64,000 bases of DNA from Acetivibrio alkalicellulosi (GTDB taxonomy: Bacteria > Bacillota > Clostridia > Acetivibrionales > Acetivibrionaceae): contig VLTH01000002.1 of assembly GCA_008125075.1 (NCBI GenBank), forward strand, positions 2,216,874 through 2,280,873, in the 5' to 3' direction. The stretch's first letter is position 1. Every line of letters begins with the position of its first letter. Made by a program: the position numbers and the translations under genes. Below the pieces are notes generated by a model, which was given only the letters and a program-made list of their open reading frames with translations, ran no database searches and was not told the origin of the DNA. This document shows, in pieces, positions 46,337 through 54,966 of the stretch.

Positions 46337-46597
46337 GTATCAATACCTTTTGGGCAAAGATGTTTTAAAACTATAATGGTAGCCGTCCTAAAGGCTACAT
46401 ATGCTATAGCGTATCAATACCCTTTCGGGCAAAGATGTTTTAAAACGGTCTCTAATTGCATTCCTCACAATGACAATTGTGTCAGTATCAATACCCTTTC
46501 GGGCAAAGATGTTTTAAAACGGTATTGAAGCTAACTATGTTGTTAAAACCCGAGTATTGAGGTATCAATACCCTTTCGGGCAAAGATGTTTTAAAAC
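46337..46597 (-). CRISPR. CRISPR array 1 (4 repeats, 3 spacers)
   Basis: Repeats at 46337-46371 (diverged, one base short), 46411-46446, 46485-46520 and 46562-46597; spacers are 39, 38 and 41 nt. In the leftward transcription sense the 36-nt repeat begins GTTTTAAAACATC and ends GGGTATTGATAC, with hairpin CCCGAAAGGG inside. The degenerate copy is at the left, so the leader is at the right. Confidence 0.95.
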
Positions 46598-46846
46598 ACC
46601 ATCGTTGTGAAGCATTGATAAATACTATATTACAAGGATGCTAATCTAACATGTTTTGGATTTTGCATAATTTTACAAATATTCATTAGTAAATCTTTAA
46701 AAGTAAATTTTATGTCTCTCCATAAACTGACTGAAACGTTAATTTCCCATAATATAACTGGAATAAATATACTCTAGTGTCTTTTCAATGTTCAAAGAAT
46801 AATGCTAGTTAAATAATATCATGTTTTTTACCTTTGTCAATAGCTG
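46598..46846 (-). promoter_or_regulatory. Leader of CRISPR array 1
   Basis: Similar along its length to the leader of array 2, with shared blocks 'TTTTACAAAT', 'GATAAAT.CTATATT' and 'TCTTTTCAATGTTCA'. Leftward promoter: TTGAAC (46790-46795) and TATATT (46766-46771), spacing 18. Confidence 0.7.
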
Positions 46847-48742
46847 TCACAGTATAATCTGCCATACCCATTTATCTTCTTTTTTTATGCGTTGAAGCTT
46901 TCCATGGGATATTGAAAATTCATTTATTTGCGCACTATCAAAAATGTTACATAGGTTTTTTTCACAATTTGCAATTTCCATGTCTAATTCACGCTTTCGA
47001 CCATTTAAATCCATAAGTGACGTAACAAGTTGCTGAATTTGTTTATCTAAATCACCTATTTCATCAAAAGACTGAGTGACTTGTTTACTAATAGTTGCCT
47101 TATTTGAATATATATTTGAATATAATAACGGTGATGGATATTGTCCTTCTTCAAGAGAAAATTCACATATTGTACATAATGAAAATCCTGGACTAGTTTG
47201 TAATTCACTTCTGATGCGTTCACATCCCATAGGTCTTAGAAAAAGTCGTTTTAGGTAACTATCAGTTATCTGCTTGCTGTAATTATCTGTATTCCTTAAA
47301 AGATAATGAACAAATGCTTTCCCTTCTTCCCCCATATGGCCAAAAGTGCATGCAAGTAAGTATCTGGTATTATGATTTAAAACTTGTGCTTTTAAACAAC
47401 GTTCACTTAATTCTTTTAAAATACAGCACCCTTTTAGCACTGCTTCTATTTCTTCTGATAGTACATGCATAGGTAGTGAACCTTTTTCCGTGTCACTAAT
47501 TATTGGTTTGTTTGATGTATAAGATTTATTCATATTCTGTTTATATGCAAGTTTATAGGCATCATAATAGTTTTCATCATCTGATAAATTTTGTAAAATG
47601 GAATCATCTGAAGGTATATTCAAATTGTCAACAAACTCAAGGAATTGCTTTGGTGCATTTTCAAACTCTTTTCTCCTATCCCATAATTCGTTAAATCGAG
47701 ATATATCAACAGCCTTAAGTGCTTCCTGTAAACAAATGTAATAATCAAAAGCAGTAACTGGTTCTGTCACTGGTATACCATAATACTGTTTCCATCCGTT
47801 AATAACCAAAGAAGCCTTTTTAAGAAATTCTGAAAGATCTTGTACATCACTTTCAAGAAAAATGTCATTTAGCTTTAATTCAAGGTCTTTTAAAGACTCA
47901 ACTGGAACAGATATGCCTTTTTCAGAAAAACAGTAACCCAGAAAAATAAAGCCCTCAGTAAATGTACTTTGTCTTCTTTTTTCTTTTTTAACATCAAGGT
48001 TTAATAAAAACAGTTCATCCATAAGAATCTTTTCTACTTCTAACAAATCCTCTAAACCTTTTGCCATACATAATATATCATCTGAGTATCTGATATATTT
48101 GATATTTAAACCACCTATCATTTTGTCAAATTCATCGAGATATAAATTAGAAAGTATAGGTGATATTGGCCCACCTTGACAAAGTCCACGTTCGTTAGCA
48201 TAAATGTTTTTTCCATCAAAGATATCTACCGTCATAAATTGATTTATAAGTTTTAATACTTTTGCGTCATCAATAAAACCTTCAAGCTTTGAATTCATTA
48301 TTTTATGATTAATATTTTCAAAAAAATCCTTTATATCAGTTAGAAGAATATAAATATAGCCATCTTCACTGAATTGCAATACTCTTTCAGCTACATCTTT
48401 ACATGACCTCCTAGGTCTGTAAGCAAAGCTATTGTCGGAAAAGTGAGGTTCTAAAATCTTTTCAAGATCATTTGAAATTGAACGTTGCACAATGCGATCT
48501 TCCACACAGAAAATGGAAATATTGCGCATCTTTCCATTCAATTCTTTTATTCTAATTTCTCTTACTGGCTTTGCTTTATATAAACCTCGGTTTAGCTGTT
48601 GATGAAGCTTGTTGATATTTGTGTTAAGATTCTTTTCGTATTTACTAAATGTAACTTTGTCTATCCCTGGTGTATCTCCACCTTCCCGAACAGAACTCCA
48701 AGCCACTTGAAGTGCTACTTCTGATATGATATTGTTCCACAT
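46847..48742 (-). CDS. CRISPR-associated reverse transcriptase fused to a primase-C-terminal-like domain
   Basis: About 631 residues. Residues ~20-330 are a group II intron-like RT: 'GTDKVTF'-like opening ('GIDKVTFSKYEKNL'), 'ILLTDIKDFFENINH', 'GLCQGGPISPILSNLYLDEF' and catalytic 'IRYSDDILCMA'. There is no maturase or HNH domain. Residues ~430-555 hold a cysteine domain: 'LKGCCILKELSERCLKA', 'LLACTFGHMGEEGKAFVHYL', 'RPMGCERIRSEL', 'SLCTICEF'. This resembles the PriL/PriCT module that follows archaeo-eukaryotic primase cores, but no primase catalytic core is present. A coiled coil ends the protein. It follows cas2 closely, pointing to spacer acquisition from RNA. The frame also opens at a GTG nine bases earlier. 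Confidence 0.88.
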   Translation of the reverse strand: MWNNIISEVALQVAWSSVREGGDTPGIDKVTFSKYEKNLNTNINKLHQQLNRGLYKAKPVREIRIKELNGKMRNISIFCVEDRIVQRSISNDLEKILEPHFSDNSFAYRPRRSCKDVAERVLQFSEDGYIYILLTDIKDFFENINHKIMNSKLEGFIDDAKVLKLINQFMTVDIFDGKNIYANERGLCQGGPISPILSNLYLDEFDKMIGGLNIKYIRYSDDILCMAKGLEDLLEVEKILMDELFLLNLDVKKEKRRQSTFTEGFIFLGYCFSEKGISVPVESLKDLELKLNDIFLESDVQDLSEFLKKASLVINGWKQYYGIPVTEPVTAFDYYICLQEALKAVDISRFNELWDRRKEFENAPKQFLEFVDNLNIPSDDSILQNLSDDENYYDAYKLAYKQNMNKSYTSNKPIISDTEKGSLPMHVLSEEIEAVLKGCCILKELSERCLKAQVLNHNTRYLLACTFGHMGEEGKAFVHYLLRNTDNYSKQITDSYLKRLFLRPMGCERIRSELQTSPGFSLCTICEFSLEEGQYPSPLLYSNIYSNKATISKQVTQSFDEIGDLDKQIQQLVTSLMDLNGRKRELDMEIANCEKNLCNIFDSAQINEFSISHGKLQRIKKEDKWVWQIIL

Positions 48743-48755
48743 ACACCTCACATCC

Positions 48756-49061
48756 TCAAATCACAATATGGCCATTTTTATACAATTTTCTAATTCCGTT
48801 GTCATTTCCAAATGATTTAAATGATCTTTCACAGTGTGTACATTGTTCATAAATCCTTATGGAATCAGCTTTGCTTAAGTATGGAGTTATATTTATGAAT
48901 TCTTCACTCAGTTTAATTAAGTCTCTGCTAGATATAAGGCATTCAAACACACTTAATTGAACTCTGACTCCATAATCTTTCAAGATATTTTCTACTTTTC
49001 GGCGCTTTCTATCAATACTGATATCATAGCATATCAAATATTTCTTTAATAATCTAGACAA
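48756..49061 (-). CDS. cas2: CRISPR adaptation protein Cas2
   Basis: About 101 residues. 'KKYLICYDIS' carries the conserved Asp of the first strand, 'RRKVENILKDYGVRVQLSVFEC' is the family's helix-strand block, and 'SIRIYEQCTHC' the fourth strand. With Cas1 it forms the integrase. Possible starts are GTGs at 49073/49070 or the TTG used here, which has GGTGGTGG upstream. Unusually, array 2 separates it from cas1. Confidence 0.93.
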   Translation of the reverse strand: MSRLLKKYLICYDISIDRKRRKVENILKDYGVRVQLSVFECLISSRDLIKLSEEFINITPYLSKADSIRIYEQCTHCERSFKSFGNDNGIRKLYKNGHIVI

Positions 49062-49080
49062 AATAACCACCACCTATTAT

Positions 49081-49340
49081 AACTCAATACCCTCTCGGGC
49101 AAATGTGTTTCGAAACAGATGAAAAAGGAAAATTAACAAGTATGGCGATTCAATTGTATCAATACCCTCTCGGGCAAATGTGTTTCGAAACGACACAAAA
49201 AACGCTGTTGGAAGTGTGGGGTGGACCGTGTATCAATACCCTCTCGGGCAAATGTGTTTCGAAACTTGAACTATGAATTCAAGTTAAACCTAAAAGTGAG
49301 AGGAGTATCAATACCCTCTCGGGCAAATGTGTTTCGAAAC
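49081..49340 (-). CRISPR. CRISPR array 2 (4 repeats, 3 spacers) between cas1 and cas2
   Basis: Repeats at 49081-49116 (first three bases diverged), 49156-49191, 49230-49265 and 49305-49340; spacers are 39, 38 and 39 nt. In leftward sense the repeat begins GTTTCGAAACACA and ends GGGTATTGATAC, with hairpin CCCGAGAGGG. It differs from array 1 at several positions but keeps both palindromes. The diverged copy at the left marks the trailer end. Confidence 0.96.
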
Positions 49341-49574
49341 ACCTCTATTCTAGAACACAGATAAATGCTATATTTGAAGGACATAATTCTAGCACGTTTT
49401 GCATTTTGCATTATTTTACAAATGTTTTATTTCTTAACCTTATCTAATTGAATATTTTTTTTCTTAAATTCTTTAATAATCTAATATAACAATAATATCA
49501 CTGTTAATATTTTACTCTAGTATCTTTTCAATGTTCACACTTTATTACTATAATATTATTACTATAACACTATG
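49341..49574 (-). promoter_or_regulatory. Leader of CRISPR array 2
   Basis: Paralogous to the array 1 leader. Leftward promoter-like boxes GTGAAC (49533-49538) and TAAAAT (49509-49514) have the same 18-base spacing and the same spacer core ATTGAAAAGA.ACTAGAG. Transcription from here would run through the array into cas2 and the RT gene. Confidence 0.7.
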
Positions 49575-50549
49575 TCAATAGAATTTATAACATTCATATG
49601 GAACCCCCTCAAGAATTGTTTTTCTAAGATTTTCAACTTGGTTTTTCATTAATTCTCTAAAATTTTTATTATTCGGTGCTCTAGGCTTTTCCATATATTT
49701 TTCATATTGATAACAATATGTTTTGAAGCATTCTTCATCTAACTTCATTAGAAATTGATTCTTTACAAAATCACTTTCTTTAATAATACCTTTATTTAAG
49801 AGCATGATAGAAAAACGGTCAATAACTGGCTGACGGAATTCTTCCATCAGATCAAAAACTAGAGATCTCCTTCCGTGCTTGACTCCATGAAGAAATCCCA
49901 GCATTGGCTCTAAAGACTTAGTTATAATTATAGAGTAAAGCTCGTTTCCAATAAAAGCATACCCTAGATTCAATAATGAATTCAAAGGATCTTTTGCTTT
50001 TCTTTCCCTTCCTTTAAAGTCATAAGTATTCTTTAGTAAATATGGTATGCACTTAAAATAAAAAGCACAAACCCCCTCTATTCCCATAAGGGAATCTACT
50101 CCAGATATCTCATCTAGCCTTTCCACCTGCTGTAACATTTTTTCAATCATTTGACTACAAAAAGTATTTTGCTTTCCCCATAAACTTTTACGAAGATGGG
50201 ATATTTGATTATTTACCTTACCACGAATGAAGTTTCTAGCCATTATTTCTCTAAATTTAAAATCCCTGTATCTATTAAAGTGGGCAAGCTTAACAAATAT
50301 ATTAGGTGAATTAGGTGATAAAAGGCTTCCTCTATAAGTGTAATTACTAGATAAATAATGAATGTCAATTCCTCTTCTCATTAATAGTGCAGCTGATTGG
50401 GTCGAAAGCTGAACATTTCCAAGCAGCACCACTGTAGTTATATCCGCAAGCGGAAGTTCACAAAGCTTTTGCCCCTCTAATGTAATTGTAATATGATTTC
50501 CCGACTTATGAATATATGCCCCTTGTTCTTTAATATAAACTGTAGTCAT
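49575..50549 (-). CDS. cas1: CRISPR integrase Cas1
   Basis: About 324 residues. N-terminal beta domain ('TVYIKEQGAYIHKSGNHITI', 'LPLADITTVVLLGNVQLST'), C-terminal helical catalytic domain with the metal ligands expected in 'GIEGVCAFYF' (Glu), 'GFLHGVKHGRRSLVFDLMEE' (His, Asp). It inserts spacers with Cas2. AGGTGATTGTA precedes the ATG; a GTG three codons earlier overlaps the cas6 end. Not fused to the RT, unlike many RT-Cas1 systems. Confidence 0.95.
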   Translation of the reverse strand: MTTVYIKEQGAYIHKSGNHITITLEGQKLCELPLADITTVVLLGNVQLSTQSAALLMRRGIDIHYLSSNYTYRGSLLSPNSPNIFVKLAHFNRYRDFKFREIMARNFIRGKVNNQISHLRKSLWGKQNTFCSQMIEKMLQQVERLDEISGVDSLMGIEGVCAFYFKCIPYLLKNTYDFKGRERKAKDPLNSLLNLGYAFIGNELYSIIITKSLEPMLGFLHGVKHGRRSLVFDLMEEFRQPVIDRFSIMLLNKGIIKESDFVKNQFLMKLDEECFKTYCYQYEKYMEKPRAPNNKNFRELMKNQVENLRKTILEGVPYECYKFY

Positions 50550-50558
50550 TACAATCAC

Positions 50559-51491
50559 CTATCCTATTTTCCTAATATGGAATCTTCCTAATCCCATAGT
50601 TACAAATTTACCTACATGAAATATCTCCCCGCCTTTTAAATATGGAAGATATTCTGTTAAATCTCCACAAAAGCTTATACTTCCCATAATTCCACTTAAT
50701 TGTTGCTTTTGATATTCTCTATTTGAGTATCTGTTTATATGAAATAATCTTAAATCAGCTTTTTTCACCAGTATTCCTTTTGACATTATTTTCATATCTG
50801 AAATATAATCTCTATCGCAATACAGTCTATAAAGTGATTCAAGTCTTCTTGTTATGGAAGATATAAACAGTTCAAAGCTAATGCCCTTGACTATTTGACC
50901 TTCAGATTTAAGTCTTAGAGGTGTATCTAATCCTATCTTAAGCTCATTACAGGCATCCCCTTTGATGGAACTCCACTCTGTATTTGTAAGACATTCAATA
51001 TTAAGTTTACCATTAGTATATATAGTCCGTCCTGATAATGTATCATAAGCTGATTCAAATACAAAGGGGGCACGATACGCCCCTAGACCATTTTCACCCA
51101 TGAATCTAAAAGCCTGAAACAAAAGTTGAACATATTTCTTAGCGTCTCCTATAATGACCATATCAAAAGATAATAAGTCATTTTCAAAATATTCTTTCTT
51201 ACCATTTAAAGGTGTCCTAAGAACAAATGGATTGGGTAAGTTACTGATACATTCATGACCATCAATACCTTGAGATTTTACTTTGTTTGTGAATAGGTAA
51301 GTATATTTACAAGTCTCAAAATCATTGCATATTTGGCAATCGTCTAAAATATCCTTTTGGCAAAGTAGTTTTTTTAATGCCATTCCCAAACTCCCCCTCA
51401 GCGTTGAACCTAAAAACGGTGGAAGTTTAGCTGGAGCAAGTGCTCTCAAATTTATAGTTATTTGGTTATACGGAATATTTATATGCATCAT
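50559..51491 (-). CDS. cas6: CRISPR pre-crRNA endoribonuclease Cas6
   Basis: About 310 residues, RAMP family (PF10040-like). 'LPPFLGSTLRGSLGMALKKL' near the N-terminus and the C-terminal Gly-rich loop 'HVGKFVTMGLGRFHI' are the family marks; an internal cysteine group 'CQICNDFETCKY' is typical of this subgroup. It would cut array 1 and 2 transcripts near the 3' side of each repeat. Whether it also processes the unrelated repeat of array 3 is unknown. Two further ATGs lie at the start (51497, 51488). Confidence 0.9.
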   Translation of the reverse strand: MMHINIPYNQITINLRALAPAKLPPFLGSTLRGSLGMALKKLLCQKDILDDCQICNDFETCKYTYLFTNKVKSQGIDGHECISNLPNPFVLRTPLNGKKEYFENDLLSFDMVIIGDAKKYVQLLFQAFRFMGENGLGAYRAPFVFESAYDTLSGRTIYTNGKLNIECLTNTEWSSIKGDACNELKIGLDTPLRLKSEGQIVKGISFELFISSITRRLESLYRLYCDRDYISDMKIMSKGILVKKADLRLFHINRYSNREYQKQQLSGIMGSISFCGDLTEYLPYLKGGEIFHVGKFVTMGLGRFHIRKIG

Positions 51492-51522
51492 TATCATTTT
51501 CCTTTTTTAGGTTTTACAATTA

Positions 51523-52662
51523 TTATTCTTTTAGAATTGCCTTGATTTTTTCTACTTTTTTTGCCTGTTTGTCAGACAAAGAGCCACTCCACTTTCCTAT
51601 TTCAATCCATTTGTTTTTTAAATACTCAGCAAGTTTTATCCTGTCTTCTTGTTCACATGTATCTAGTCTTGGAATTAGTTTTGTATTAAGCCAGTTTTCA
51701 ATGTTTTTTTCACCATCTTTTTTTTCCTCAAGATAAAGATCTCTTTCAAAGTCTGTCATTTTTAATATCTTTTCTTCTTCTTCTCTTTCTTTCTCTTTTT
51801 GTTCCTCAATTATTTTTAATTGTTTTATTTCATTTTCTTCTTTTTTAATAGATTCCATAAAATGCTTAGTATCAAAATATCCATAGCCAACATTAGTTTT
51901 AGCACCTATTCCGAAATCAAAAAGTATCCGTCTGAAAAGTTTTTTCTTAAAAAAAGCATCAAATTCTAATCCTTCAATCACATTACTTTGTAGCCTAAAC
52001 CGAAATTCAAATTCAACATTCGGTCTTATTTTAACTAGAGTTAAAGGATTAGGTTCAGCTAGCTCTAATAACTCATCACTTTGTCTATGTGGAGTAATAT
52101 TATCAAACTCCATAATTGTGTTTTCAGAAGTACCATTGGATATAACAGCGTCAAAGAAAATATCTCGTTTATTTGGAGCACTTGGACAATCCGTGCGTTC
52201 ATTATCTTCACCGAAAACATTAAGTTCTAGTTTGCGTATTATTGAATCATTTAAATTTCCTGCAAAATCAGGTTTAATTTCTTCTGCAATTTCCTTTATA
52301 CATTCCCAGTGCCTGAATTTATTTCGCAAAACTCCTTTTACAGTTGATCCAGGTATGTATGGTTGTCCTGTGACATAATCTAAAGTAAACCCAAGGGCAA
52401 TTTCTTCTTTAATATCTCCCGTAGCATGGACATTGCCTATACCAATGAGTAATCCCGGATAGCTAGTTTTTAGGTTAAAGATCTGGTTTGCAGGAATAAA
52501 TACTTCTTTATTACTTATGTGTATATATTCCCTAATACCATTGTTATACATATCAACATTTTGTTCCATTCTCTGTCTGGAACTTTTTAAATCTAGAGTT
52601 GTAGACTCTACCAAATCTTTATAATACTCAACATTAAAATAATAATTAAGGTTGCTGATCAT
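51523..52662 (-). CDS. cmr6: Type III-B RAMP protein Cmr6
   Basis: About 379 residues. The RAMP core has 'LKTSYPGLLIGIGNVHATGD', 'IALGFTLDYVTGQPYIPGST' followed by VKGVLRN, and the C-terminal 'FGIGAKTNVGYGYFD' Gly loop. After it comes a long Glu/Lys coiled coil (~275-320) and a helical tail, longer than a minimal Cmr6. It caps the Cmr backbone at the crRNA 3' side. GGAGGTG sets the start, overlapping cmr5 by 17 bases. Confidence 0.92.
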   Translation of the reverse strand: MISNLNYYFNVEYYKDLVESTTLDLKSSRQRMEQNVDMYNNGIREYIHISNKEVFIPANQIFNLKTSYPGLLIGIGNVHATGDIKEEIALGFTLDYVTGQPYIPGSTVKGVLRNKFRHWECIKEIAEEIKPDFAGNLNDSIIRKLELNVFGEDNERTDCPSAPNKRDIFFDAVISNGTSENTIMEFDNITPHRQSDELLELAEPNPLTLVKIRPNVEFEFRFRLQSNVIEGLEFDAFFKKKLFRRILFDFGIGAKTNVGYGYFDTKHFMESIKKEENEIKQLKIIEEQKEKEREEEEKILKMTDFERDLYLEEKKDGEKNIENWLNTKLIPRLDTCEQEDRIKLAEYLKNKWIEIGKWSGSLSDKQAKKVEKIKAILKE

Positions 52663-53071
52663 CAAAAACACCTCCGTCATTATTTAAACTTTTCGGAGAA
52701 GTTTTGTTAAAATGGTAAAAATTCATAGCTAGCTTTAATGCAATAGCTCCATTAATAACTTCTTCTTTGGCAATGTTTTCCTGTCCATTTTTAATTTTTG
52801 ACTTTGTAAATTCAAAAAGGTCCTTGTTGTTTGAATTTGGATCAATGAGTATATGAATTGCTTTAATTAATTTGCTTCTTTCAACACTGGCATCACCGTC
52901 ATTACTAAAAAACGCTATAGCAGAAAGCAGCGAGCCCATACTGATTGCAGCTCCAAAGGTTGCTATTTGACCACGAAATGTTTTTTGTATTGTACCGTTT
53001 TTTGCAATACCCGTTATAGAAAGAACCTCATAAGCCTTAGGTATTAGATCATTTACTCTTCTCTTGTTCAT
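52646..53071 (-). CDS. cmr5: Type III-B small subunit Cmr5
   Basis: 141 residues, all alpha-helical, with 'YRGQ'-like 'TFRGQIATFGAAISMGSLLS' as in Cmr5. It lines the inner filament of the complex and contacts target RNA. AAGGAGGTG precedes the ATG; it begins 3 bases after the cmr4 stop. Confidence 0.9.
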   Translation of the reverse strand: MNKRRVNDLIPKAYEVLSITGIAKNGTIQKTFRGQIATFGAAISMGSLLSAIAFFSNDGDASVERSKLIKAIHILIDPNSNNKDLFEFTKSKIKNGQENIAKEEVINGAIALKLAMNFYHFNKTSPKSLNNDGGVFDDQQP

Positions 53072-53074
53072 AAA

Positions 53075-53935
53075 TCACACCTCCTTAGATTGTGCGATTC
53101 TTTTTAATTTTGTATATCCGTAACCTATGGAAGCATTACCACCTATCTGTACTATATTATTTTCTAAAACTTCGTTAAAATCCGATAATATTTCATTATG
53201 ATTAAGTATTACAAAATAAAAGACACTCTTGTGTGGAACAAATTCTTCATACCATAAATTTTCACTAATCCCATTAACTAAATAATTCCTAGCATTGACT
53301 GGTAATTCAAATTTCTCTAGTGTTTCTTTTGCTGTGATGGCATAATTTCCTCCAATTATTATATCAAGAAGTTCTTTAATTTCAACATCCTCAAGCAGCA
53401 CTACAGGTAATCCCTCAATACTATTTATATCAATATTGTTAACAATAAAGCTGTCTTCTGGAATATCCAGTTTTACAGATAGTGGTAATGAATATTCATC
53501 AATGAATTTTATGTTCAGGTCATGTAGCAAACTTAGCAAATTATTTATAATTTCTATTGTGGTTACATTGGCATAAGAGACTGAGCCTTCTGAAACACGA
53601 AGAGGTCTTGAACATATGTTTGCATTAAAAAATTTATATTTACCTGCCACACTTTTGCTATTAGAAGAATTGTTTTCTTTTAAATCATTCTTAGATTCCT
53701 TGTTAGTCGATTTTCCAGCATCTGAACCAAAAATATCTATAATTCTTTGATCATCCTTACCCCAAATATTTTCAAAATGCTCTCTTAATGATCCCTTGAT
53801 CCCAGAAGAGTAAATAGTTGGTGTTCCTAAAACAGGGTCTCTTTCTACTTCGTTGTCAATAATGTTATAACTTACATCACCACTTCCAACATGTAAATTT
53901 GTAATACAATCAATTCTATACAAATATGACCTCAT
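53075..53935 (-). CDS. cmr4: Type III-B backbone RNase Cmr4
   Basis: 286 residues. 'LYRIDCITNLHVGSGDVSYN' opens the RAMP fold. 'IDNEVERDPVLGTPTIYSSG' plus the following 'IKGSLREHFE' is the thumb/active-site region; the Asp residues near 'NEVERDP' are in the position of the target-RNA-cutting Asp of Cmr4/Csm3. The C-terminal 'VQIGGNASIGYGYTKL' is the Gly loop. It should form the repeated backbone that cuts bound RNA. Confidence 0.93.
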   Translation of the reverse strand: MRSYLYRIDCITNLHVGSGDVSYNIIDNEVERDPVLGTPTIYSSGIKGSLREHFENIWGKDDQRIIDIFGSDAGKSTNKESKNDLKENNSSNSKSVAGKYKFFNANICSRPLRVSEGSVSYANVTTIEIINNLLSLLHDLNIKFIDEYSLPLSVKLDIPEDSFIVNNIDINSIEGLPVVLLEDVEIKELLDIIIGGNYAITAKETLEKFELPVNARNYLVNGISENLWYEEFVPHKSVFYFVILNHNEILSDFNEVLENNIVQIGGNASIGYGYTKLKRIAQSKEV

Positions 53936-53940
53936 TTAAA

Positions 53941-54966
53941 TTAACCTCCCATAATAATTTTGTTTAGTCCAATTTGTGTACAGTGGGTATTTTCTTCAAT
54001 ACGTTGTTTGAATTCTTCAGCGTCATTAAGTAAAAAAACGCTTCCTGCTTGAATTAGTTTTACTAAGAAATCGTTTTTCCTCAGTCTTTTATAATAATTC
54101 TTTTCATTTAAGTTTGTAGAAATGTTTCTAAATTCTTTAATTTTTGTTATTGCCAAAAGACATTGCCTGTATATATTACTAGTTATATAGATATCTGATA
54201 GGGCATAAGCTTTGGGTTCATTTATCCTTGGGCTTGTCTTAATAAAGCTTGCAAATTTTGTATCAAGATCATTTTCTCTTTCTTCAAAGCTTACAGAAAA
54301 TGCAGATTTCCCCTGACCCAAGTAAACCAGATATTTACTTTTGGGTTTTGTGTCAAGCTCGGTAAAACAGGCAAATGAAAAACCATTTTTTAAAATTTTA
54401 TATTCTCTCTTAAAAAAACCATCTTTATCACTTAATTTTTTTATAACAACTTTTACATTAGAAATAAACAAGTTTGGATAAATCTTTGAATTATCAAGAT
54501 TTACATAGCTATCTGCTAAATGATTTTTTGCCTTGTAGTCTCGTGGAAGTAATTTATCTCCAACTTTTTTATAATCTAAAAAGGGGGAGTAGCTATCTTT
54601 AATATGGTTTTTATGGTCAAATGGCGTATTTACATAATAACTAGAACTATCAGCAATAAAAACAGGTGAAATTCTCCTTATCTTTCCATAGTCCTGTTCG
54701 CTTTTTTGTGTAATATCAAAACTACTCTTCCCTACAGCCTTTTCATTTATTTCTTTTTCTTCTTCTGTATAACTAAAATCAGGTCTTATTATTTCTGACA
54801 AAATATAGCGAAGGGCACCCCATATAGTTGTTTGGGCAGGCATTTTTTCGGAGCGTATAAAATACTTGCCAGATTTTTGAGGTTTGACTTCTCCAAAATC
54901 AAAAGCACGCTCATTACCAAAAAAGTATGGTTCTAAGGGTGTAAACTTAACCAAATAACTACCCAT
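53941..54966 (-). CDS. cmr3: Type III-B RAMP protein Cmr3
   Basis: 341 residues. 'VKFTPLEPYFFGNERAFDFG' at the start and 'RSEKMPAQTTIWGALRYIL' are conserved Cmr3/Csm4-type blocks. It binds the crRNA 5' tag next to Cas10. Its ATG overlaps the cmr2 stop (TAATG) and has AGGAGG within the end of cmr2; an upstream in-frame ATG is disfavoured. Confidence 0.92.
   Translation of the reverse strand: MGSYLVKFTPLEPYFFGNERAFDFGEVKPQKSGKYFIRSEKMPAQTTIWGALRYILSEIIRPDFSYTEEEKEINEKAVGKSSFDITQKSEQDYGKIRRISPVFIADSSSYYVNTPFDHKNHIKDSYSPFLDYKKVGDKLLPRDYKAKNHLADSYVNLDNSKIYPNLFISNVKVVIKKLSDKDGFFKREYKILKNGFSFACFTELDTKPKSKYLVYLGQGKSAFSVSFEERENDLDTKFASFIKTSPRINEPKAYALSDIYITSNIYRQCLLAITKIKEFRNISTNLNEKNYYKRLRKNDFLVKLIQAGSVFLLNDAEEFKQRIEENTHCTQIGLNKIIMGG

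Noticed and set aside
46256..46528. Open frame across array 1
   Set aside because: It is made of repeats and spacers and has no plausible domain or ribosome site.
46847..48742. Reading the RT gene as a group II intron
   Set aside because: No maturase X or HNH domain, no intron RNA ends seen, and it sits in tight linkage to cas2.
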